The notes below the pieces were generated by a model that worked only from the letters and a program-made list of their open reading frames with translations, had not been told where the DNA came from and did no database searches. A stretch of 34,338 bases of DNA from an uncultured Actinomycetes bacterium. GTDB taxonomy: Bacteria > Actinomycetota > Actinomycetes > Nanopelagicales > Nanopelagicaceae. This document shows, piece after piece, positions 28,264 through 34,338 of the stretch. The stretch lies in contig CAILWW010000045.1 of assembly GCA_903838035.1 (NCBI GenBank), forward strand, positions 1 to 34,338, given 5' to 3'. The position numbers and the translations under genes are program-made. The first letter of the stretch is position 1. Each line of letters starts with the position of its first letter.

Positions 28264-28275
28264 ACCATGCATGGT
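28264..28275. promoter_or_regulatory. Perfect 12-bp palindrome just inside the cassette
   Basis: ACCATGCATGGT reads the same on both strands and lies 13 bp after the tRNA CCA. It could bind a dimeric regulator of the cargo gene or an accessory factor for recombination. It could also be chance. The cargo gene starts 59 bp further on, with no recognisable ribosome binding site between. Confidence 0.25.
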
Positions 28276-28334
28276 AAAGGTTTGTAGCACATTCTCAGAT
28301 ATCTATTCACAAGCGTTTCTGACAAAATGACCAG

Positions 28335-31049
28335 ATGTTGAGGGAACGTACGCGAAGTCTTATCACCTCGCTTTGCCTATTCGCCTCTGTTCTTGTAACG
28401 ATTGAAGCCCCTGTTGCGCAAGCTGCAGTTCTCTCCGATGCTGGAAGTAATTGTTCCCTAACGGTGACGAGTGCCGGAGTGACAGTCGATGCAACAAGTG
28501 TTCCCATAACTGTCTCTGGATCTAATTGCGTTGTCCAGTTCAAAACCGTTGGCAGCTACACGGTCACAATTCCGAGTGATGTGTCTGCGGTGAATTATTT
28601 GGTTGTCGGCGGCGGCGGCGGCGGTGCATCTGGTGGCGGTGGCGGTGGTGGCGTGCTCCAAGGAACAAACTTTGCCGTTACACCTAATTCGAATTACTCC
28701 GTAATTGTTGGAGATGGTGGAATCGCTGGTTCGGGTGGTTCGAACTTACAAGGTGGTGATCCCAGATCAGCAAATGGCAGTTCATCAACTTTCTCAACAA
28801 TTAACGCACTCGGCGGAGGTAGTGGTGGACAGGGCGGCGTTGGATATGAAGCAAGAAGCGGCGGAAGCGGTGGCGGTTCTAGATATGACTGCACAGATGC
28901 AACGCCCGGTGCATGCGGGGGCATTGGAACACCCGGACAAGGTAACAACGGAGCGGCATCGACGTATCCAAGTTATGGCGGCGGTGCAGGTGGCGGCGGT
29001 GCAGGATCTGCAGGGCAGAACACAATTCTTAGCAATATTGGTGGTAAAGGCGGCGATGGTGTCGTTGGAGTAATCACTGGCCTAACTTATGGTGGCGGTG
29101 GTGGCGGTGGAATTAATGCAAACTCAAATCAATTTGGTTTTGTAAACGCTTCAGGTAACTCAGACTCACGAGCAGGAGTAGCGACAACTGGAGGCGGACA
29201 AGGCGGTTCCGGTGGTGGAGGTCGTGGAAGTTCCTATGGATACTCCAGTGGAACGCGCGGCCAGTTTGCAAATGCAACCGCAGGAACACCAAATACAGGT
29301 GGTGGCGGTGGAGGTACGGACCCCGAAGACCTTGGCGCTGGAAAGGGTGGCTCTGGAATTGTTGTTTTAAGCTACGTTGCTAGTGCGAATTTACGAACAA
29401 TTACATTCAATTCCAATATCAATACCCCGACAACAACCACACAGTCGGTCACCAGTGGTGTTTCAACTCCACTAACAAGCAATTCTTTCAGTGCAAATGG
29501 TTATGTTTTTAGTAGCTGGAATACTGCCGCCGATGGCTCCGGCACCAGCTATGCAAATCAATCCAATATAGCAATCACCACAAATACCACTCTTTATGCA
29601 CAGTGGATAACTGGTGTAAACCGCACAGTTACATTCAATGCGAATAATGGATCTGGTTCAATGTCCGACCAAACGGCAGGCATTCCAACAAACCTAAATC
29701 CCAATGCATTTACACGTTCCAGCTACACCTTTGCAGGTTGGAACACTGCCGCTAATGGGACTGGATATAGTTATTCTAATCAAGGCTCATTCCCGTTTAG
29801 CACTGACGTGACGTTATATGCGCAGTGGACAGCAGTGGTCACCAACTACACCGTCACATTCTTTGGCAATGGCGCCGATGCGGGTGCAACGCCGTCTCAG
29901 ACCGCTGGATCTGCTCAATCTCTAACTCTAGATGGGTTTACCCGAACGGGCTACAGCTTCTTGGGCTGGGATACTAATTACGCTGCAGGATCTGCCACAT
30001 ATCTAGATGGACAGACCTATGCATTTAGTGGGGCTTTAAGTTTGTATGCAATCTGGGTAACTCAAGCATCTCGAACAATTACCTTTGATGCCAACCTTGG
30101 TACTGGAACAATGGCATCGCAGAGTGCAACTAGTAACACTGTATTAAATTCAAACACTTTTACGCGAAGCGGTTACACCTTTGCAGGTTGGAACACTCAA
30201 GCAAATGGTCTCGGCGTAAGCTATTTAAGTTCCTACACTTATAGCTTTTCGGCTTCGATAACACTTTATGCCATTTGGAGCCAGAACCTCACCGTTTCTT
30301 ATGACAGCAACACGGCAAATACTGGCTCTGTACCTAATTCTCAAACCTACTATGCGGGCGGGCCTACCGTGACCGTTCAAAGTAACTCTGGTTCACTTTC
30401 GAAAACTGGATTTATTCTTACTGGCTGGAACACTGTTGCTAATGGGACGGGAACTAGTTACGCGCTTGGTCAAGTTAATTCCACCTTCGGCGCCAATACG
30501 ACTCTCTTCGCACAATGGAGTGCTGCAACCTACACAGTTTTATATTCGGGAAATGGAAACACATCTGGATCAGTTCCTTCAAACCAAAGTTATGTCTACG
30601 GCGGAACTGCTCTTACCCTCAGCAATAACCCATCACCACTTGCAAGGACCAACTATGTCTTCAGCGGATGGAATACAGCGGCGGACGGTTCTGGAACGAC
30701 TTATGCATCCGGTGCCAGCAATATTACTTTTGCTGAAGATACGGTTCTATTCGCGAAGTGGACTATTAATGCAACGTTATCTATTCCCCAAGTGTCAGTG
30801 GCAAGATATCGAACCGCTAACACTTTGACCCTAACTATAGGTGCGCCAGGGAAATATACGTTTTATGCGCGAGGCAAAAGAATTCCTGGATGCATCAACC
30901 TCACCGGCAATCCTCCGACATTGAACTGTTACTGGAAGCCGAGCTCTCATGGTCAATTCAATATTTCGGTTACTGGCAATGTAGGCGGACGGTCCTATTC
31001 ATCAAATCTAGGCATCTATAACGTTGAACAGAGAGTTGGAACTAGGTGA
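28335..31049 (+). CDS. Secreted glycine-rich protein with six InlB B-type repeats
   Basis: This is a 904-residue protein. A signal peptide at residues 1-30 ends APVAQA. Residues 74-347 form a glycine-rich domain with long GGGGGG runs that opens with YTVTIPSDVSAVNYLVVGGG and closes with GGSGIVVLSY, a known secreted-domain layout. Six repeats of the InlB-B/Listeria-Bacteroides type follow, each about 70-77 residues and ending in LYAQW or a variant: 354-424, 430-498, 505-574, 580-648, 652-728 and 733-809. The last 90 residues include two cysteines (C853, C865) and match nothing I know. No LPXTG motif or terminal membrane helix is seen, so attachment to the cell is unclear. InlB repeats occur in adhesins, and a role in surface interaction or phage exposure is plausible. 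No Shine-Dalgarno sequence precedes the ATG. Confidence 0.88.
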   Translation: MLRERTRSLITSLCLFASVLVTIEAPVAQAAVLSDAGSNCSLTVTSAGVTVDATSVPITVSGSNCVVQFKTVGSYTVTIPSDVSAVNYLVVGGGGGGASGGGGGGGVLQGTNFAVTPNSNYSVIVGDGGIAGSGGSNLQGGDPRSANGSSSTFSTINALGGGSGGQGGVGYEARSGGSGGGSRYDCTDATPGACGGIGTPGQGNNGAASTYPSYGGGAGGGGAGSAGQNTILSNIGGKGGDGVVGVITGLTYGGGGGGGINANSNQFGFVNASGNSDSRAGVATTGGGQGGSGGGGRGSSYGYSSGTRGQFANATAGTPNTGGGGGGTDPEDLGAGKGGSGIVVLSYVASANLRTITFNSNINTPTTTTQSVTSGVSTPLTSNSFSANGYVFSSWNTAADGSGTSYANQSNIAITTNTTLYAQWITGVNRTVTFNANNGSGSMSDQTAGIPTNLNPNAFTRSSYTFAGWNTAANGTGYSYSNQGSFPFSTDVTLYAQWTAVVTNYTVTFFGNGADAGATPSQTAGSAQSLTLDGFTRTGYSFLGWDTNYAAGSATYLDGQTYAFSGALSLYAIWVTQASRTITFDANLGTGTMASQSATSNTVLNSNTFTRSGYTFAGWNTQANGLGVSYLSSYTYSFSASITLYAIWSQNLTVSYDSNTANTGSVPNSQTYYAGGPTVTVQSNSGSLSKTGFILTGWNTVANGTGTSYALGQVNSTFGANTTLFAQWSAATYTVLYSGNGNTSGSVPSNQSYVYGGTALTLSNNPSPLARTNYVFSGWNTAADGSGTTYASGASNITFAEDTVLFAKWTINATLSIPQVSVARYRTANTLTLTIGAPGKYTFYARGKRIPGCINLTGNPPTLNCYWKPSSHGQFNISVTGNVGGRSYSSNLGIYNVEQRVGTR
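29394..30761 (+). repeat. Six tandem InlB B-type repeat units within the cargo gene
   Basis: The units begin near 29394, 29622, 29847, 30072, 30288 and 30531. Each codes for a YTVTF-like strand, a FxxSGYTFAGWNT core and an LYAQW-like end. Units two and four share 24 identical bases (29724-29747 and 30174-30197), enough to permit recombination or slippage that would change the unit number. Confidence 0.8.
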
Positions 31050-31051
31050 CC

Positions 31052-31103
31052 GTAAATCCCCCGGCTCTGCCTTCGAAGGTTCAAATCCTTCACCCGCCAC
31101 CAT
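31052..31103 (+). repeat. attR-like direct repeat: displaced tRNA-Tyr 3' fragment (copy 2)
   Basis: This is an exact 52-base copy of 28200-28251: anticodon GTA, the 3' arm of the anticodon stem, variable arm, T arm, acceptor 3' strand and CCA. No tRNA 5' half precedes it, so it is not a second tRNA gene. The bases to its left, GGTGAC, still pair four of five with TCCCC to form an imperfect core-site inverted repeat. The cargo stop codon TGA (31047-31049) lies in that arm. Confidence 0.93.
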
Positions 31104-31167
31104 CACTTAAGTAATTAACTACTGAATGCAACTCCATTATCTGTGGATATCTAAAATGCTATAGTAA

Positions 31168-31350
31168 CGCCTAACGTTACTAATTGCGGCATCTTTGAAT
31201 GATTTACGAATTCCACCCGGAAACCATTTAAAGCCACTACATGGTAAGCAAAATGGTTTGATGAGTATTCGAATTAATGACAAATGGCGAATATGTTTTA
31301 TATGGACAGAATCAGGACCCAAAGAAGTAAGAATTGTTGATTATCATTAG
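31168..31350 (+). pseudogene. higB: 5'-truncated higB toxin remnant
   Basis: The frame ending at TAG 31348-31350 reads 60 residues that match the carboxy two-thirds of HigB/RelE-type toxins: RLTLLIAASLNDLRIPPGNH, then SIRINDKWRICFIW, and the ending VRIVDYH. TAG and TAA codons stand directly before the arginine, and the roughly 30 N-terminal residues of the family cannot be found in any frame upstream. There is no plausible start codon with a ribosome binding site. The intact antitoxin gene follows after 20 nt, the usual higBA order. The break lies 64 bp from the attR-like repeat, so loss of the 5' end may be linked to recombination there. The remaining sequence from 31104 to 31167 contains nothing recognisable. 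Confidence 0.85.
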
Positions 31351-31370
31351 AAAGAGAGAGGGAGAAAAAA

Positions 31371-31676
31371 ATGGCTAAGCAGCGAGTAAAGGCTGTTACC
31401 CCTGGCGAACTTCTCTGGGAGGAATTCATGGCTCCTTATGGACTTACCAGATATCGACTTGCAAAAGAGATCGGCGTTCCAGCTCAACGCATAGGCGAGA
31501 TAGTGAACGGAAATCGCAGCATTACTGCCGATACCGACCTACGGCTATCTAAGTACTTCAATCTCTCAAAGGGTTACTGGATGAGGGCTCAAGCAGCTCA
31601 TGACCTAGAGGTGGCAGAGAAATCCCTCTCAGCGGAATTGAAGAAAATTAAACCCCTTAACGGCACGGCTGCCTAA
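31371..31676 (+). CDS. higA: HigA family antitoxin, orphan
   Basis: This 101-residue XRE-type protein has a helix-turn-helix at about residues 22-62. The HigA signature is visible as TPGELLWEEFMAPYGLTRYRLAKEIGVPAQRIGEIVNGNRSITADTDLRLSKYF, in which the recognition helix is around PAQRIGEIVNG. A purine-rich GAGAGAGGGAG lies seven to ten bases before the ATG. HigA normally neutralises HigB and represses the higBA promoter. Here the toxin gene upstream is a truncated remnant, so HigA is an orphan that may still bind DNA. It is 10 nt upstream of the FAD oxidoreductase gene and may be co-transcribed with it. Confidence 0.92.
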   Translation: MAKQRVKAVTPGELLWEEFMAPYGLTRYRLAKEIGVPAQRIGEIVNGNRSITADTDLRLSKYFNLSKGYWMRAQAAHDLEVAEKSLSAELKKIKPLNGTAA

Positions 31677-31686
31677 GGTTTAGGAG

Positions 31687-32970
31687 ATGCCGAAAGCAAT
31701 TGTCATTGGCGCCGGAGTCATCGGCTCTTCAATTGCTCTGGAGTTAATACGTAATGGTTTTGAAGTAGAAGTAGTCGATAAGGCCTCAGGTGCAGGGCAG
31801 GGTTCCACGAGTGCTTCCAGCGCAGTCGTTCGATTTAATTACTCGACTTATGATTCCGTGGCACTGGCTTGGGAAGCCTTCCATTGCTGGAAAAATTGGC
31901 AGCAGCATCTAAATGTAAATCTTGCCTCGTACGCCAGGCTGTATGACGTAGGTGTCATCATGCTTGATGCCCCAGTTATTTCTACCGAGCGGACCACATC
32001 GCTATTTGAACAAGTAGGAGTTGCCTATGAAGTGTGGAGCGCTGAAGATTTAAAGAGTAAGGCCTCGTACTTGGATGGTGGCAAATATTGGCCGCCCAAA
32101 CCCGTTACCAGTGATGAGTTCTTTGAAGATGCCCAAAGTAATTTAGGTGCGATATTTACTCCGCAAGGTGGATATGTCGATGACCCACAACTTGCCGCCG
32201 AGAATCTTGCAGCCGCTGCCGCAGCTCTTGGGGCCACATTTAGATTTAAGGCAGAGATTCAGGCTGTACTCAAAGATGGAGATCGGGTAACTGGCGTTGA
32301 GTTAAATAACGGCGAGAAATTATTTTCCGATGTCGTAGTAAATGCAGCCGGTCCTTGGTCGGCCAAAATCAATCAACTTGCTGGTGTGGGTAAGGATTTC
32401 ACGATTGAAGTAAGGCCGATGCGTCAAGAAGTCCATCAAGTAGATACTCCACTCGGGCTCTTGCCGGGTCCAATCGTTGGCGATGTTGATTTGGGTATTT
32501 ATATGCGCCCAACACCAAATGGCGCTCTGCTTATCGGTGGAACCGAACCCGAATGCGATCCGCTGGAATGGGTAGATGATCCAGACTCGGTAAATATGGT
32601 GCGAACCGCAGAGAGATTTGAAGCCCAAGTGACACGAGCAGCACGGAGGCTGCCTGCCTTGCAGATTCCAAATACACCGCTGGGAATCGTTGGCGTATAT
32701 GACGTCTCATCGGATTGGACACCAATCTATGACAAGACAAGCCTTGCAGGTTTTTTCGTTGCCATTGGCACAAGTGGAAATCAATTTAAGAATGCCCCAG
32801 TTGTAGGGCAATTGATGGCTAAGTTAATTGGTGAGGTGCGGGACGGTCGTGATCACGACAGCGATCCGGTGATATTTAAGGGCGCTCATACCGGTAATGA
32901 AATTAATCTGGGAGCCTTCTCCCGTAAACGTGAGTACAACTCCGAAAACACACATTCGGTAATGGGATGA
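31687..32970 (+). CDS. DAO-type FAD-dependent oxidoreductase
   Basis: This 427-residue flavoenzyme is of the D-amino-acid oxidase/sarcosine oxidase/dimethylglycine dehydrogenase superfamily. The FAD-binding Rossmann motif GAGVIG is at residues 8-13, and the ribose-binding acidic residue is in VVDKASG near residue 31. GSTSASSAVVRFNYS follows the dinucleotide fold as in sarcosine-oxidase beta-like proteins. The GWT-like SSDWTPIYDK and the closing GTSGNQFKNAPVVG belong to the second FAD-contacting region. It probably oxidises an amino acid or N-methylated amine, but the substrate cannot be read from the sequence. TTAGGAG sits directly upstream of the ATG. A strong terminator follows the stop. 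Confidence 0.85.
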   Translation: MPKAIVIGAGVIGSSIALELIRNGFEVEVVDKASGAGQGSTSASSAVVRFNYSTYDSVALAWEAFHCWKNWQQHLNVNLASYARLYDVGVIMLDAPVISTERTTSLFEQVGVAYEVWSAEDLKSKASYLDGGKYWPPKPVTSDEFFEDAQSNLGAIFTPQGGYVDDPQLAAENLAAAAAALGATFRFKAEIQAVLKDGDRVTGVELNNGEKLFSDVVVNAAGPWSAKINQLAGVGKDFTIEVRPMRQEVHQVDTPLGLLPGPIVGDVDLGIYMRPTPNGALLIGGTEPECDPLEWVDDPDSVNMVRTAERFEAQVTRAARRLPALQIPNTPLGIVGVYDVSSDWTPIYDKTSLAGFFVAIGTSGNQFKNAPVVGQLMAKLIGEVRDGRDHDSDPVIFKGAHTGNEINLGAFSRKREYNSENTHSVMG

Positions 32971-33000
32971 AAAAAGCCCCACCTTTCGGTGGGGCTTTTT
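32971..33000. terminator. Rho-independent bidirectional terminator
   Basis: A 13-bp perfect stem, AAAAAGCCCCACC paired with GGTGGGGCTTTTT, closes on the loop TTTC. It gives a T-tract on both strands. It starts one base after the stop of the oxidoreductase gene and lies 18 bp beyond the stop of the convergent substrate-binding protein gene, so it can end both transcripts. Confidence 0.95.
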
Positions 33001-33018
33001 CGTAACTAGTTGGGGAAC

Positions 33019-34281
33019 TTATCCCTTGTAGTGAACTTGTGCCTTTGGATCTGATACAGGTTGTCCATTGATGACCTTGTAGACATCGAAGGTACCTGAA
33101 CCAACGTCACCGTTAGCATCGAAGTCAACTTCTGACCATGCACCTTGGTATGAGAACTTGGTGCCAGCAGCTGCAGCCTTCACAGCTTGGTCAAGGTGCT
33201 GCCATGAGATCTTTGCTCCAGCTGGACCACCAACTGCGCGAAGACCCTTTGCAAGGTCAGCTGCCTTGGTGCTCTTTGCATAGATTGAAGCCAAGCACTC
33301 GAGAACTGCTGCATCGTATGCAGCTGGATCTACGAATGTCTGTGAAGCAGAAGGAACTGTTGCTTCAAAGGCTGACTTCCATGCGGCGGTTGCTGTTCCA
33401 GAAGCTGCAGCAGCAGTTCCACGAACGCCATTCATGTACTTGGCTCCAACAATCTTGATGGAGTTAGCATTGTTAAATGACTCGGTCATGAATGTGCGAG
33501 TTTGATCCCACTTCTTAGTACGAACAAGAGCAGGTGCAACCTTTGCGAATGTCTCTTCGAAGTCAACGATGAACCAAGCTGCTGGCTTACCTGAGACGAG
33601 CTTTGTTGCATCTGAATCGAATGTTGCAGCATTTGGATCGTAAAGAACTGACTTGCCGATCTTTCCGCCATTCTTAATCCAAGCTGCTTGGAATACAGAT
33701 GAGAGCGCGCTTCCGAATGCATCGTTGCGAGCACCGACGTTAACGGTCGCGGTCTTTCCAAATGCCTTGCTCATTGCAAGAACTACAGCCTTGGCTTGTA
33801 GTGCATCAGATGGATAGTTGCGGAAGAGAGTGTCGTTATCGCCAAGAGTTGAGAGTGCTGGTGATGACGCAGCAGGGCTCATGATGAGAACTTGGTTTGG
33901 AATTCCGACAGCTGCAGCTGCAGCAAGAGTTGTTCCGGAGGTCATTGGACCAACGAGTGCGTTTGCACCATTTGAATCAACAAGCTTCTTTGCGGCTTCT
34001 ACGGAAGTTGCAGGTGTTGCTTGATCATCTTCAGTACCAGCAACTGTGCAAGAGCCAGCAACGCCGGCAGCCATCATTGCATCATTAACTTGGGTAACGC
34101 CGAGAGCGGCGGCCTTAGCCATAGGTGGGCCGTATGTAGCTAGCTGGCCGGTCAATGGCAGAACGATTCCAACCTTCATATCTACGCCAGCGGCTGCATT
34201 GGCACCTACTGATGTACCGAGTAGTGCGCTTGCTGCAATCGCTGAAGTTGCGACAACAATTAATCCTCGCTTCTTCTTCAT
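33019..34281 (-). CDS. ABC transporter substrate-binding protein, branched-chain amino acid (LivK) type
   Basis: This is a 420-residue exported protein. Residues 1-30 are a Sec signal peptide with a KKKR start, a hydrophobic core and an end at about ANAAA. The mature part has a type I periplasmic-binding fold: MKVGIVLPLTGQLATYGPPM at its beginning, AKKLVDSNGANALVGPMTSG, and the SPAASSPALSTL region, all typical of LivK-like receptors. The ligand could be a branched-chain or other amino acid, an amide or urea, and is not readable. There is no lipobox cysteine, unusual for such a protein in a Gram-positive. AGGAGAAC lies directly before the ATG. Permease and ATPase genes are not in this window and could lie beyond the right edge. 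Confidence 0.88.
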   Translation of the reverse strand: MKKKRGLIVVATSAIAASALLGTSVGANAAAGVDMKVGIVLPLTGQLATYGPPMAKAAALGVTQVNDAMMAAGVAGSCTVAGTEDDQATPATSVEAAKKLVDSNGANALVGPMTSGTTLAAAAAVGIPNQVLIMSPAASSPALSTLGDNDTLFRNYPSDALQAKAVVLAMSKAFGKTATVNVGARNDAFGSALSSVFQAAWIKNGGKIGKSVLYDPNAATFDSDATKLVSGKPAAWFIVDFEETFAKVAPALVRTKKWDQTRTFMTESFNNANSIKIVGAKYMNGVRGTAAAASGTATAAWKSAFEATVPSASQTFVDPAAYDAAVLECLASIYAKSTKAADLAKGLRAVGGPAGAKISWQHLDQAVKAAAAGTKFSYQGAWSEVDFDANGDVGSGTFDVYKVINGQPVSDPKAQVHYKG

Positions 34282-34302
34282 AGTTCTCCTAAGCCTGTAG
34301 TT

Positions 34303-34334
34303 CGCCCTAGAGGGGCGGGTTCATGCTTAGCGTA
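34303..34334 (-). promoter_or_regulatory. Candidate promoter and leader hairpin of the substrate-binding protein gene
   Basis: On the minus strand TACGCT (34329-34334) fits a -10 element; any -35 element lies beyond the window. Between it and the ribosome binding site is a five-base-pair inverted repeat CGCCC-CTCTA-GGGCG (34303-34317) that could be a leader hairpin or an operator. This rests on pattern only. Confidence 0.25.
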
Positions 34335-34338
34335 GTCG

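Larger units (their letters stand above)
28200..31051 (+). mobile_element. Single-gene integrative cassette in tRNA-Tyr, without its own integrase
   Basis: The unit is bounded by the two exact copies of the tRNA 3' part and measures 2,852 bp. It holds only one gene, for a secreted glycine-rich InlB-repeat protein. No recombinase, replication or transfer gene is inside. Identical ends and the position of crossover in the anticodon loop are what tyrosine integrases acting on tRNA genes leave behind. The cargo stop codon lies in the left arm of the distal core site, so the element is almost entirely gene plus att sites. Integration or excision would need an integrase acting in trans. That the element is still mobile is an inference. 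Confidence 0.75.

Noticed and set aside
28251-28334. Search for a small integrase or excisionase gene in the cassette's left flank
   Set aside because: The 84 bases contain no open frame of useful length. The flank holds only the palindrome and the cargo gene's upstream region.
28600-29350. Short-period repeats that might suggest a CRISPR or satellite array
   Set aside because: They are irregular glycine-codon runs inside an open frame with a signal peptide. There are no equal spacers.
31048-31103. Possible second tRNA-Tyr gene
   Set aside because: Only the 3' part is present. No acceptor 5' strand or D arm precedes it; the bases upstream code for the end of the InlB-repeat protein.
31137-31322. 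61-codon minus-strand open frame after the distal repeat
   Set aside because: The plus strand here carries the recognisable higB remnant, so the minus frame is its shadow.
33486-33761. 91-codon minus-strand open frame within the substrate-binding protein gene
   Set aside because: It is another frame of the same strand within a gene with a clear fold and signal peptide, and has no family resemblance.

Overview
The window looks like a piece of a small, streamlined actinobacterial chromosome, most probably a freshwater planktonic lineage such as the Nanopelagicales (acI, Planktophila-like). The reasons are: moderate GC, very tight gene packing, frequent ATGA/TAATG start-stop overlaps, GTG and TTG starts, actinobacterial-type MenE/MenG/NuoH/NuoJ proteins, and a prenyl diphosphate synthase directly behind nuoN. 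The taxonomic call is an inference from gene content and style; no marker search was possible.

Positions 1-7171 hold menaquinone biosynthesis. On the minus strand are the first codons of menA (1-62) and menE. On the plus strand are menB, menC and menD. menF lies on the minus strand, converging on and overlapping menD, and is followed by the biotin transporter gene bioY. menG is on the plus strand. Positions 7223-22218 are a complete 14-gene nuoABCDEFGHIJKLMN operon (respiratory complex I) with all iron-sulphur ligands visible. A long-chain prenyl diphosphate synthase gene (22225-23214) closes it. Together these genes make the quinone ring, the side chain, the final methylation and the enzyme that reduces the quinone.

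Positions 23173-28030 form a minus-strand run: an LCP-family cell-wall ligase, two family 2 glycosyltransferases, yajQ and rarD. The first three suggest assembly and attachment of a cell-surface glycopolymer.

Positions 28166-31350 are the accessory part and the most interesting one. An intact tRNA-Tyr(GTA) gene is followed by one large ORF for a secreted glycine-rich protein with six InlB B-type repeats. Directly after its stop codon comes a second, exact 52-bp copy of the 3' part of the tRNA, from the anticodon to CCA. This is the footprint of integration into the anticodon loop. The inserted unit is 2,852 bp, holds a single gene and has no integrase. Next to the distal copy is a 5'-truncated higB toxin remnant, followed by an intact higA antitoxin gene.

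Positions 31687-34338 hold a DAO-type FAD oxidoreductase, a strong bidirectional terminator, and a minus-strand gene for a LivK-like substrate-binding protein that has a signal peptide but no lipobox.
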